Of a stretch of 64,000 nt of DNA, positions 23,499 to 35,312 are shown piece after piece (position 1 is the stretch's first letter; each line of letters opens with the position of its first letter). The stretch is from contig JAZGTN010000016.1 of NCBI GenBank assembly GCA_037783415.1, forward strand, positions 3,407,001 through 3,471,000, given 5' to 3'. The notes beneath the pieces were generated by a model. That model was not told the DNA's origin. It saw nothing but the letters and a program-made list of their open reading frames with translations, and searched no databases. Source of the stretch: Leptasterias polaris (Eukaryota; Echinodermata; Asteroidea; Forcipulatida; Asteriidae). A program made the position numbers and the translations under genes.

Positions 23499-23570
23499 CA
23501 ACTGCTCTGATAGTTTGTATCCTTAAACTCAGGTACCATACAATAAAGGACAAGTGAAAAAGCTGGCAAA

Positions 23571-23754
23571 CTATGGACCTTATGCTTCAATGTCATCACG
23601 CCTCCATCTTAGAGATAAAACGATGATGAAACTATGAAAAAACGCACAGCTATTACACTTGGCACACAGGCTCAGCCAATGAGCATTCTCCTTTTGAACT
23701 CTAGCCAAGGGTGCCCTACCCAAATGATGTCATGTACAATGCATTAAGATCTAT
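23571..23754. mobile_element. MITE family H, copy 2
   Basis: Same orientation as 10309-10484 and embedded in the same surrounding duplication (10261-10980 vs 23511-24620). Confidence 0.7.
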
Positions 23755-23834
23755 TGAAATGACAAGCTATAACTCAGGGTCTAGCTGGCCAGTCACTACA
23801 AATGTTAAGGGACCCTAACCCCCATTAGGGTCCC

Positions 23835-24230
23835 TCTACATACCCTGCCAAATACAACAGAATGCAACACAGTTGAAATGAGAACCACGCCATATGCAAC
23901 AAAATGCAACAAGGGATTTTGTTCATTGTGCAGGCATGTTGTTTGTGTTAAGACTGAGCAAGGGTGTTTGCCCTGCTAAATGCAACAGTATGCACATAAG
24001 TGTAGTGGTGACTTGGCTAATATGTGTGACCATGAACTCTGCCAAATGCAACTGAGTTGACTGCCAAATACAACAAAATGCAACACCAATATGAAGTCAC
24101 TTGACTGCTACATGTAAATGCAACAAATTCAGTCAAAGAATGACATCTCAGTTGACTGCCAAATGCAACAGATTACAACAACGTTACCATTTGGTGCATA
24201 TTGTTGCATTTAGCATGGTTAGGGTTTTAA
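23835..24230. repeat. Degenerate aaatgcaaca repeat
   Basis: Many copies of ccaaatgcaacaaaatgcaa at irregular spacing. It is an expansion absent from the paralogous segment at about 10.54 kb. Confidence 0.7.
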
Positions 24231-24414
24231 GGGAATCTAGAAAATAGAATCTTAAATGACACAAAATTAATATTTTTTGTCCAAGTATTCCCGTAAGGCA
24301 AACTTTCACAGCAAGGTGGTGATAGTATTGGCAAAATATGATTGAGGCCGTCACCAAAGGAACGAGGTGGGAGACCTTGAATAGGAATGGAAAACAATGG
24401 TTATCATACCTTCC

Positions 24415-24545
24415 GTTTCTTGAGATTGCAAAAATTTATGCTTGGGGCTTGGGCAGGTCAGTTGACTCTTGGGCAGAGTGGCAGTTGATTTAGTGGGTTA
24501 ACGACTCGTCTCCTGGGTTAACGACTTGTCTGGATTGATCTGTTG
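24415..24545 (-). other. Exon-like segment, copy of 10.7 kb
   Basis: The minus strand carries the same cttttacaacag acceptor and GGAAG|GTATGAT donor as 10705-10925, with indels. It is part of the duplicated block. Confidence 0.3.
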
Positions 24546-24559
24546 TAAAAGAAAAAAGG

Positions 24560-25240
24560 CACAATTTAACATTTTATTGTAACCATGTGTGTGTGTGTGT
24601 GATTTTGTTGAATATAAACACAACCAGCTACAGTTAAAACTTGTGTAAACAAGTAATCGCCCGTAATTTGCACTAAATGTACTCCTAAAATGGCGCAACT
24701 AATATTATTTTTGATGTGAGGTGATTTTGGGAGTAGCCGTGCTGGGGAGCTGGCTAATTCCCAATCCGCTGCATTGCAATCACCCTAGACTAACCGGCGG
24801 TAATCGCACAGTCTATAGTTGACGGCCGTGGTTAACAGCACATGTGTGGCATGCATCAGTTGAGCCTAAATCGGCACCTGATTGGTACGCCGGTCAGATA
24901 AATAGTCTGGCAACATTCGCAACAAGAGTACTGGCGAGTGTCGTTGATTTACGCGAAAGTATTACAGGTACCATACGCGCTTCATTGGTCTGAGTTTTAC
25001 TCGATCTACAAGAAAGTGATTGATCAGCGTGTTTGCTAACTAATGACATGCCCGCTCAAATAAATACATGCACAGATTGTAATGCTTAGCTAATAAATGC
25101 AGTTTTTTTAAGAAGCTCCCGACTGTTTCGAAAAGTAAAGATTATCATCACTTTTCAAGGACAATCTTCGATGAACATTTAGGCCATGAAAATATGTGAA
25201 AGTTGTGTTAGAGACCATTTCTTTTGAAGTTTTGTCTCAT
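24560..25240. other. No gene seen; (tg)n at 24587-24601
   Basis: A short dinucleotide run follows the duplicated block. After it comes GC-richer sequence without a supportable exon. Confidence 0.3.
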
Positions 25241-25245
25241 CAGCA

Positions 25246-25412
25246 GGGTTCTCCACACGCGGTTTTGTCCGGGCGCTGCGCCCGGACAAAATTTTCAAAA
25301 TACAAAATGCGCCCGGATAAAAAATGTAGCGCCCGGACAAAATCGTCGTGCACCCGGACAAAAAAATCTGCGCCCGGGCAAAATTGTCAGCGCCCGGACA
25401 AAAAAAAGGCAG
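25246..25412. repeat. gcgcccggacaaaa tandem repeat next to hAT-like end
   Basis: A terminus-like cagggttctccacacgcgg begins at about 25243. It is followed by the palindrome gtccgggcgctgcgcccgga and five to six copies of gcgcccggacaaaa at about 20-25 bp spacing. The arrangement (hAT-like end plus GC-rich short repeats) recurs at 31316-31426 with gcagggcggccaa. Confidence 0.55.
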
Positions 25413-26293
25413 CCACTGTTCGGTCCTAAATTAGTGTCAATCAGTAATTTCCACAATGAAACGATCGTTATTAATCACCGCGCACGTGCCGGGCAAGTAT
25501 AAGAAATCGCACTGTTTTTCACGGCGCCCCCGCGGGACACATAACAGCTGTCATTTCAATCTACGTAAATCATACACACGGACCATAGAGCTATCGCTGG
25601 CAGTGCATCGTGCAGTTGCGCTGCCAATAGCAGGTTTGTGTGGGGCTTTTTCGCGGGACAGGTAACAGCCGTCCCCTCACGAACATCGTGGCGCAGTGTG
25701 GCACCATACACGATGCATATAGCTTTGTGTGGTGGGTTCAGGTAGGTAAGTGCATATAGCATTTTGTAGTGCTTGCCTCGTGGTCTTTTACACTGACGCT
25801 CGGCGGCTCCGACATGCCCACTCCATCATTGCTGGATTTCTTTTCCAATTGGTCATAAAAGTTCACTATTTGGTTATACATTATCGTTATTCAATGTTTG
25901 CAGATTTTTATAGAATAAACTGGAGTCCAGAAAAGGAAACGAAAAGAAAAGAAATATTGTGATAATCTTGGGAAATCGACTATCTCGGTACATGGTATAA
26001 CCACGTGTATAAAGCAGATTGATGCCGTGAGCTTACTATCCAGGAAGACTAAATGGCTCAAAAACGGGACCTTTCGCGCTATCAACCAATCCGCGGACAG
26101 ATTAAAACAGATTGACCAGGGGTACGTTTTCGCGGCTGGAACGAATAACTGTTTCGGTCATTGGCCTGTGTTTATTGGACCGCGAAAATTACCCCTTATG
26201 ACGGCAACACACGTAATGGAGCGGCCTAGTTTTGCCTCAAAAATTTCTTGAGTCAGTCTACAAAAAAAATATTTAGTGAGTTAAATGTTAATT

Positions 26294-26327
26294 AGGTGTT
26301 CGGAGCGGAGCGTAGCTCCGAACACCT
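26294..26327. repeat. Perfect 13-bp-stem hairpin
   Basis: Stem aggtgttcggagc / gctccgaacacct with loop ggagcgta. It marks the start of the CRE-rich repeat; related ccgaacacctctttttgtt ends occur at about 28797 and 29967. Confidence 0.9.
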
Positions 26328-27110
26328 CTTGTTATTGTTCGTTTTTTTTTTTTTTTATAACTTCGTCTTCTTCTTCTGGCCGTCCCTTGTCCGCTAACAA
26401 AAGCACACTTCCCAAGCTCATATAAACTTGAAATTTTTACCATAGTTAGATAACCATTAGGAGACGAAACCGTTTCATTTACGTCATGATGACGTCATCA
26501 GGTGTCAAATTACAAGGTTTTTAGAAGAAAAAAAATTTAATCTTTGAAATTCTGTAACAAATCACACTTAAGAGACCGGCGGTTGTTTTATGCGGGATCA
26601 TACTTAGGTCATATAGGTCTTTATTTTTTGTCGTGTGCGTGACCTCACATGACCTCTACTTCCGGTCGAAACAGGAAGAAATCGGAAGTGCCTGGTAATT
26701 TAAAAGTGGCACACTTTTTGAAGTTTTTTTAAACGGTGTTATAGTCGAGCAAGAGTCTGGTTTAACAAAATAAGACAAGTGACGTCATAAAAGTCAAGAG
26801 CGCCCTCTAGCGGCAGGTTGAAAACTGTTAAAAATACACTTTTACTAGATGTCTGTGGCGAAGTTTATGATAATCGTTTCAAAATTGGTATATATAATGA
26901 CCTTCATGCAGACAACATATGTGTGAAGTTTTATATTGATGACGTCATCATGTGTCACGTGGTATCGCCTTAAATGTTTACTTTTTGAAGCCGTGTATCT
27001 ACAAAACCACAAGTTCGACTGAGTTGAAACTTGGCATGTTGAAAGACAGTGATAGTGACAACGTAAATCTAAAGAAACAACATGATGACGTCATTCCTTT
27101 TTTTTATACA
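26328..27110 (+). repeat. CRE-rich dispersed repeat, unit 1
   Basis: Contains ttgtccgctaacaaaag, several tgacgtcat palindromes, tctacttccggtcgaaacag and a CTCF-consensus match (ccgctagagggcgc, minus strand, 26800-26813). Nearly the same sequence is at 28880-29620 and, shortened, at 27425-27770. Confidence 0.85.
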
Positions 27111-27424
27111 AATATTTGAAATATTGACCAATTATTACGTGTATTTATTGACCCGCTGTCAAACCACGGGCTACACACACACTACGCGAACTAAACCAGT
27201 TTACTGTTTTTTATCACGTAGTGTGTGTGTATACGTTGAGCAAATCATCCGCAAGGTTCAAAGTCCATCAAACATGCTTGTGGTCTAGTCTCTGTTCAAG
27301 GTACGCGCAACCTGCTTTTGACAATACGCTTTGTTAGTCTCTAAAACAGCCGTCCATGCAAACCTCGTTAACAAACAAATGCTAGGCTTTTGATCGTGTG
27401 CTTTTTAACCAAAAGTTGAACATT

Positions 27425-27770
27425 TCATGAATTCATATCTCGTCGTCTTCTTTTCCCTCAAGATTGTCCAATAAAAAAAGACACTTCCTAAGCTCGCATA
27501 AACTTTAATCTTCACACATAGTTAGATATGCATAGGTAGATGACACCGCTGCAGTGATATCATCATGACTTCATCGGATGTCAAATTACAAGGTTTTTAA
27601 ATATTAATTTTGTAATGTTTGAACTTCCATATCAAATCACGGACATGAGACCGTAGGTTGCTTTTTGCGGGATTATACCAAATTAATTTAGGTCTTATTT
27701 TTGTATTGTGTGTGTGACATTACGTTACCTCTACTTCCGGTCGAAACAGGAAGTGCCTTGTTATACTTCA
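27425..27770 (+). repeat. CRE-rich dispersed repeat, partial unit 2
   Basis: More diverged copy of the 5' half of the 26.3-kb unit. A 166-codon frame starting here (27708-28208) begins in the repeat and lacks recognisable domains. Confidence 0.7.
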
Positions 27771-28560
27771 GTTTTTGACCGATTAATATTGTTCTCTCCC
27801 GTGCAAATAAGACTGAGAAAAGAAGGGAAATACTCAGGTCCAATTTTGTCGATAAATAACGACTTTTTAATTGTTGCATTCGTATACACAGGAAGTGTGG
27901 CAGCTTTATTTATTATTTTGAATAACATCTTTAGGATTGTAATCAAGTGGATAATCATTCAAAAATATTGGGTTTTGATTCCAAAGCGACTACCATGGAA
28001 ACTAGCATGCAGATCGATGCCCGTGCCCGTCAAACACTTGATTCTTATGTTCTATCATTCTAAACATGTAAGCATTGTTGTGAAAAAAAATCGTACACGA
28101 TTATTTCATAATTGTTATGTGATCATTATAAAAACAAGTAAAGGGAACCAGCCGATCATATCAAGAAACATTATCCTTCCATCCAATGGCCGTCCAAACA
28201 CCAATTAAGTAAATAAACTCGCAATTCAAAAGTCAACTCTAGCGGGCGCTACAAACATTTTGGGATTAGTGGATTAATGTAAACTCGGGACATAGTGAGG
28301 TCATTGTGCTGCTTCAGTTCTATGCGTGATAGGAGTAGGTACTTCAGTATGTAATACATAAAGTCCAAATTGCACGGAAAAAGTTATGACTTTATTGGGT
28401 TTAAACAATGGAAGGAAGAAACTCTTGTGAAAGTAGTTGTGGAATAATTTGTTTCTAAATAGACTCATTCACTACCTTTTGATAAAAACTTATCGTACAA
28501 ATTTCTAACAGAGTCATGTTTACCAATTTTTTCAATTAAATTTGAGCCACTGCTAGTTCT
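27771..28560. other. No recognised gene
   Basis: The frame that runs through from 27708 is hydrophobic in the middle (about residues 50-90), but its start is repeat-derived and no splice context supports it. Confidence 0.3.
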
Positions 28561-30005
28561 TACAAGATTTATAAGTACAGAACGACTTTGGTAATCAAGC
28601 TGAAACTTTGCATGTATCTAAGTTGGGATATGTTACATCCAAAACATTTGTTCACACCACGATGACGTCATCGAGTGTGACATGACGTCACCTTAAAGGT
28701 GCAGGTTCAAGATCTATATACTGAGTAGTATGCTTGGTCAAGCTGAAATGTAGCTTACATGTATTCAAACTGGGATGTGTTACTACCAAATTGAACGTCA
28801 TTCCGAACACCTTCTTTTTGTTATACAACAAAAAGTTAAGTCTAGTTTTTTTTTTTTTACTTCTTCAGATTCTTCTTCTTCTCTTCGCCGCTTGTCCGCT
28901 AACAAAAGTACACTTCCCAAGCTCATATAAACTTGAAATTTCTACCATAGTTAGATAACCATTAGGAGACGAAACCGTTTCATTAACGTCATGATGACGT
29001 CATCAGGTGTCAAGTTACAAGGTTTTTAAAATTAAAAAATTTAATCTTTGATAATCCATATCAAATCAAGATGAAGAGACCGTCGGTTACTTTTTGCGGG
29101 ATTATATAGAGGTAATATGGGTCTTCATTTTTTATTGTGTGCGTGACATGACTTGACCTCTACTTCTGGTCGAAACAGGAAGAAACAGGAAGTGCCTTGT
29201 AATTTAAAAGTGGCACACTTTTTGAAGTTTTTTTAAACGGTGTTATAGTCGAGCAAGAGTCTGGTTTAAAAAAATAAGACAAGTGACGTCATAAAAGTCA
29301 AGAGCGCCCTCTAGCGGCAGGTTGAAAACAATTAAAAATACACTTCTACTAGATGTCTGTGGCGAAGTTTATGATAATCGTTTCAAAATTGGTATACATA
29401 ATGACCTTCTTGCAGACAACATATGTGTGAATTTTTAGATTGATGACGTCATCATGTGTCACTTGGTATCGCATTAAAGGTTTACTTTTTGAAGCTGTGT
29501 ATCTACAAAACCACAAGTTTGACTGAGTTGAAACTTGGCATGTTGATAGACAGTTATATTGACTACTTAAAGCTAGAGTGACGACTTGATGACGTCATCA
29601 ATTTTTGTTATACAAATTCTAGAAATTTTGACCAATTGGTACATATCTTCAGTACAAAGCAAGCTATAGTCAAATTTCATTTTGCATGAGACTTGGAAGG
29701 TCCTACAAGGATATAACGTGAGTGACGTTTTCACGACGTCATCGATTTTCATGTTATGTCACCACCAAGGCAGTGTTTTACAAGATCTATATGTACAGAA
29801 CAACTTTGGTGATCAAATGGAAACTTTGCATGTACTCAAGCTGGGATGTGTTACATCCAAAAAGTTTGGTCAAATCTTTAGAACCACCATTCTAAAGACT
29901 CTATAGAAGTATACAATATTTAATACACAGACATGTTTATAACATTTCTTTGAAACACGAGGTCACACCGAACACCTCTTTTTTGTTTCCAACAAAAAAT
30001 TATGT
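28560..30005 (+). repeat. CRE-rich dispersed repeat, unit 3 with tail modules
   Basis: 28880-29620 repeats unit 1. The 28560-28840 and 29760-30005 tail modules are related to each other (acagaac.actttggt.atcaa; gggatgtgttac; ccgaacacctctttttgtt..acaacaaaaa..tatgtctag). The second CTCF-type match is at 29304-29317. Confidence 0.8.
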
Positions 30006-30243
30006 CTAGTTTATCTTTTTAATCGCAGTCAAGTGTACTATTTAAAAAAAATCATTTCGATACTTTAAAAAAAAAATTAAAATGGGACCCTTCAGCTCAT
30101 TATTGCCGTATACAAAGCATCTTTTTACATGTTTTAGCAGAACTTCTTTGAAACTCTCTCGCAATCATTGTGACCAATGTTGGACTGGCGGCAGAAGATG
30201 GCGTCAAACCGATGGGTGCCCATCCGATAACGTCATACCGCCC

Positions 30244-31458
30244 CAGTGTTCTCCACAGACTTTTTCTTTGGGAGGGCGGCATGACGTAATCAAAATGGCG
30301 GCCGTCGATATGACATCATCAAAATGGCGCCCGTTGGTTTATGACATCATCGCACGTGAAAGGAAAAAACACTTGAGATAATCCTTTTCTTTAAAATAAT
30401 CTTATTAACCCCCGGGCCCCGACACTATAATAAGGAGAATGATTGACATCCATTTCATTCTGTCGAAACAACCTTGTTGTAAAACTAATTCAAAACCTAC
30501 AATTTGTTATACATTTTGCTTTGTGTGCTGCGCCAAAAACAGGGATATGCCGCTCAGTGTTGGATTTTAGAAAGCTGGATTTATATGCGTTGGTGTTGGT
30601 CGGATAACCCACACGTGCAATTTTCAAAACGAAAAAAACAAACCCAAAAAACAAAACAAAAAAAACATCTTTTGGACGATCTTATCCACTAATTTCTGCC
30701 CTTAATAATATGTACCTTTTTCATTAACAACCATTTTCATGGATTTGTGATTAGAGGTTCCGTTGTTTAGAACTTCGTTTTCAATCAAATCGTCGAGATT
30801 CAACGATCGGTTAACAACGCACGGTACGCACATTGAGAACAAATTCAATGAACTTTGCCCCGAAACGCCCTCTATCGGCAAAAGTTGTCAATGTTTTAAT
30901 ATCCTTCAAGGCTGTACATTGTACCAATCTGCAGGCGTGCGGCACACTGTGTTGCAATTCTTTATCGGCTCGTGAACGTGTACTGCGTTGGAGTCTAGCA
31001 AGCTCTCTCTCTTATGAATATGGTAATCAACGGCCAATCACAGCGTGCGTAATATTGGTTAGCTTGGACTTTGGACCGTGGTGATGTGTATGCGCTATGC
31101 ATGGACTACCGACCGAACGTTGTTGGGCCTGGGCCGATGCAAGTGCAGCGGTGGATACTCAGCAGTCAGAACCGTGATTGTGTGTGCATCGTGTTATAAC
31201 GTTTGTATACTAAAATGAACGATCGCAATTCCAATGCTGTGGTTTGGAAGTCGGGCTTGGCTCGTCGGCTACTCGTTTGATCGTATTAAGTGCAGGCTAA
31301 AAATAGTCTGTCATTTTTTTGGCAGGGCGGCCAATTATTTTAGCAGGGCGGCCAATTCTTTGGCAGGGCGGCCTTAAACTTTGGGAGGGCGGCCCGCCCT
31401 CCCAAATATGTGTGTGGAGAACACTGCGCCCAACAAAACAGGTCTGTGGTGAACACTG
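30244..31458. mobile_element. hAT-like terminus cluster (nested)
   Basis: The left end cagtgttctccacagacttt begins at 30244. Two inverse ends follow: tgtgtggagaacactg ending at 31426 and gtctgtggtgaacactg ending at 31458. No 8-bp duplication matches 30244 with either right end, so at least two insertions or a rearrangement are involved. Internal tandem gcagggcggccaatt words lie at 31320-31400. Confidence 0.55.
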
Positions 31459-31607
31459 GTACACAGTCTGCAAGCATGCGTCACACTGTGCAGCAATTCT
31501 TTACTTTGCTTGTGAATGAATATACCGAGTTGGAGTCTAGCCAAGCTTTCTTTTGAATATGGTAATTATCAATGACCAATCACAGCATGCAGAATTTTGG
31601 TTAGCGT

Positions 31608-32537
31608 CAGCGTTGTCACTACGCCGGTCGGTGCCGGTCAGGCCTGCCGGCACTCGGAGCTACCCGACCGGGACTAAGCCTTGCTAAAGCTTTTACCGAC
31701 CGGCACTAAATTCGACCAAAATGCTGAATATTAAATCATCAGAAGCCAACAATAAATTCCAGTATTTACAACAAAATACATCAGGTTTTGTTTTAGTATC
31801 CATTCCTAACAATATCTGACAAAATTTTGCGTGCGTCGTAATTTATTTTGTCCCGTTCTGTTTGTACCGTATTGTGGCTTTGCGCACACCATTGATCACA
31901 ACATTCGGCCTGCATGCCGAGAGACCGACCAAAAAATCATGCTACGCGCAGCATCCACGATAACCAACGGTCTTTCTTCAGGGCGCCCAGCTGATCTGCC
32001 AAGTAATAAATATGCATAAGGTGACGTCGCGCGGTAACTTACGTCACTCAACCAATGAACATGCAACTTGTGAAGCTATATGCAACGTCACAGGTGCTTG
32101 CATATTCATTAGATGGACAAGTCTCAAGCTACAGTATATCGCGCGGCGTCACCTCATACATATTTATGACTTAGTAGATCAGCCGGGTGCCCTGACTTTC
32201 TCACGATCAACAGGCGGCCCCCAAGCACGACGAACTTCAATGTATTTTTTTGCCATTTTCAAACCATATTATCTGGACGAAGTCATCGGTGAGCCCTGGC
32301 ATGTATCATAATAATTCACCAGATGTAAGGAAAAAAATAAAGTAGGTTGGAGTAGTATGGGATGTTTATAAGTGGGAAAAATTGATCGTACTTTTAAAAC
32401 ATATAGCTGTAAATGGCGATCTGTGATGAGACCGAGGTTGGGCTCTGGACCCCCGTCCATGAGGCGCAATACTCCGCGATACTACGTTCCCGAGCAGAAA
32501 ATTAGCCGGCACTAAATTTGGGCTAGTGACAACACTG
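31608..32537. mobile_element. hAT-like non-autonomous element, 930 bp, 8-bp TSD
   Basis: TIR cagcgttgtcacta at the left and tagtgacaacactg at the right. It is flanked by a perfect 8-bp duplication gttagcgt (31600-31607 and 32538-32545), as expected for hAT transposition. It contains a further inverted repeat with about 53-bp arms (31981-32034 and 32139-32192), possibly a nested palindrome. The 5' part is rich in ccggcact words. No transposase is present. Confidence 0.9.
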
Positions 32538-32545
32538 GTTAGCGT

Positions 32546-33846
32546 GCACTTTGTACCTGCTGTGTTGTACTGCACAATACACCATGTGTTGTGATGCGTG
32601 GATAGTAAGCAGTCAGCACCATGTGGTTATGTGCATGCGTGTTTTAACGTTTGTATCAAGCATTTCAGTGACGCCACAAACTTGAAAAACACTCCACATT
32701 ATAAAAAGAATTAAATTGGAAAAAACCTTATCAACAACATACAATTTATAGCTTCGATATTTTTACTGAATAATGTTCTCTCAAACCTGTGAAAGTTTCA
32801 TCCAAATACAAGACGAACAGTGTGAGAAAGAGCAAACAAATGACTAAACTTGGGATTTCCATGAGCAGCGTGCAACAGCATAGGTTTTTGCCACAAGCAA
32901 TTGCCTGGGTTCTGGGTTGCCCAAGTAAATTAGTCTAGTCCCCATTAGATCGTAGCAGTTGATCGTATAAATGTTGTGAAATTGTTGAGGGAACCCGACA
33001 AGTTTATGGTTCTCGCCCAAGTTGTTAATACGTGATCAAAAATTCACACTCGCGACTCAAAAAAAGGCAATAAATTTTCCCCAAACATTCATGTTGTTTT
33101 GGTTTTTTTATGTCAGCAGTAGGGCTACATCAGTAGCATTCGATCGGTAAGTTTCATAATCGAGAATGTCCCCGATTAAAAATTATATTGGCCAACAAAA
33201 TAGGGATGCAATGGTGATAGGGCCAAGGATACGAAGTGGATTGGCCCTATTCATGGGGCTAGGTTCAACCCCCGCAGAAAGAATAAAATATACATATAAT
33301 ACAAAATCAATCAGTCATTCATTGAGTCAATACAATAAAATATGAAAAAATAATTAAATTCAAAAATATATAATACAATTTCACCCCTGTAAATCCCTAA
33401 ATAGATTTAAATGAACAGATTTAGTGGAATTGGAGAAAAGCTCATGCTCCTGGACTAATTTATGCTAGGACATGCAAAATATAAAACATTTAAAAATAAA
33501 AATAAATAAATAAAACAAATTATTTTGGAAATCCATAAAAATGCCTTTTCAGTAGAAAGTACAATCTTGGCTCACTTGTCATGCTATTAATTAATGTGCA
33601 TGGATGATCATCCATTCCATTTCCAACCAAACTAAAATTACAAAATTACAAAACAATATTTCCTCAATTTGTTTTTACTTTTTCACAACTTTCACTTTTC
33701 AATGCAATTGCACTATGAAAGGTTTAGCTAAAATTTACAGTCACTAACAATACATTGACAATATTCAGTTATTTGCGGTGAAAAAAACCCCCCAAAAAAC
33801 TTGTATGTTTTGTTTGTGTGCGGGTCAAGCTGGTCTATGGTTCTTA
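32546..33846. other. AT-rich, no gene seen
   Basis: Non-coding, with A/T runs at 33290-33560. Confidence 0.35.
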
Positions 33847-34510
33847 AAGGGACACACCGGTTACCTGTTTACGTAATTTAGTCATGTAGAATCAAAGACA
33901 ATTATTTCTAGATGTTTTTTTTTTTAAAAGGCCCTGTACACTATTGGTAAGATCGAAAAACACAATAGTTCACAGATTCACACATAACTTACATGATTTA
34001 AAGTAAGTAATGGTAGAAAGGGTTCCTTAAAATATTTCTGCCTAAAATGCTATCGTTTCTGAGAAATGAGTAAAACAATAGTTTTTATCGCGCGCGATAA
34101 TAACCTCGATGTTTGAAAAACAGAAAACACATAAGGTCTCTTTTCACTATTTTCTCGTGACCTCGATGACCAATTGAGCTCAAATTTTCACAGGTTTGTT
34201 ATTTCATGTATGTGGTTGATTACACAAAACATGAACACTGTCTGTGATTATTTTGTCAGCTCTACCAATCCTGTATAATACCTTTAAATTATACAAAAAT
34301 ATAACGTAATTAACGAGAAATGACCGAAACAAACAAAAGCGGTCAAAGGTCACCGTATACGCTTTACCAGCCGTTGCAAGTGTCAAATTTACGGAATACA
34401 TGTTGTGCAATATTGCGAGTAGACTGGTGCTCTGTTTATGTATGTGTTTTACTACGACAAGGCATGTGGATCCAGTCCACGTTATCCATCTGAAAGTGTG
34501 TAAAACAACG
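33847..34510 (+). repeat. Repeat family K, third copy, interrupted
   Basis: 33847-33920 and 34290-34510 together match 12265-12540. The gap is occupied by the MITE at 33928-34285, so the MITE inserted into a pre-existing K copy. Confidence 0.8.
33928..34285. mobile_element. MITE family F, 358 bp, nested in K
   Basis: Ends aaaggccctgtacactattg and, inverted, aaaggtattatacaggattg. The interior includes ttgagctcaaattttcacag and tcgcgcgcgataataacctc. A left-truncated relative is at 45010-45135 in PEX3 intron 8. I recall this family as very common in sea stars. Confidence 0.75.
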
Positions 34511-34554
34511 GACACGGAAACCAGTCAACTCGCCCCCCAGAAAACTCGCCAATT

Positions 34555-35000
34555 ACAAAGTCACCAACTACAAAGTCGCCCCCTCACATACAAACTCGTC
34601 CCCTCTCAAAGTCGCCCCTCACAAAGGAATGTAACAAATTGGTGTGATTGGACTCCAGTTCAGGGGAACGAAAGCTACTCTTGAGGGAACAAAAGCTTTC
34701 TTGAGGGATCTGGGGAACTTCTCATTGCGAGAGAACGAAAGCGTATTTTGGGTGATCAAAAGTATATTTCGGGCAAAAAATTCAAAGTCGTATTTTGAGG
34801 AATCGAAAGCTTTTTTTTTAGGGTACAAAATCTCATTTCGAGGGAAAGAAAGCATATTTTAGGGAAGGAAAGTATATTTCTTGCGAACAAAATCATATTT
34901 CGAGGAAACGAATGCGTATCTTCAGGGAACGAAAGCGTATTTCTTGGGAACTTAATTGTAGTTCGGGGGAAAGAAAGAGTGTTCAAGGGAACGAGAACCT
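34555..35000. repeat. Degenerate gaacgaaagc-tattt repeat
   Basis: 34555-34620 has four caaagtcgccc(c)tc units. 34660-35000 has about twelve units of 25-30 bp such as gggaacgaaagcgtatttct. It is related, inverted, to 22230-22480. Confidence 0.65.
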
Positions 35001-35312
35001 ATTTTCTAGAAATAATCTATTTCGTTACCTAGAAAAACACACTGCGTTCACAAAATGAAAAATAATATTTTAATTTTTAATTTCTTTTTCGTCCCGTCCC
35101 GTTACCAGCGTAGCACGCAGCATTACCAGCTCAAAAATTTCAACGGCGGCCATTTTGTTAACGGAAGGCGAGGATTCTGAAAACGGTGAGAATTTATCAC
35201 ATTTTGCAACTTTTGTTTTGCGGAGTGGATTTTCTGGACCCAACCCGAGCTCGATGAGAGTATAAGGAACACATAGAGCCTAATTTTGGCGAGATCCGGT
35301 TTGGGAAATTAA

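Noticed and set aside
27708..28208. 166-codon hydrophobic frame
   Set aside because: Starts inside a dispersed repeat, no recognisable domain, no splice context.
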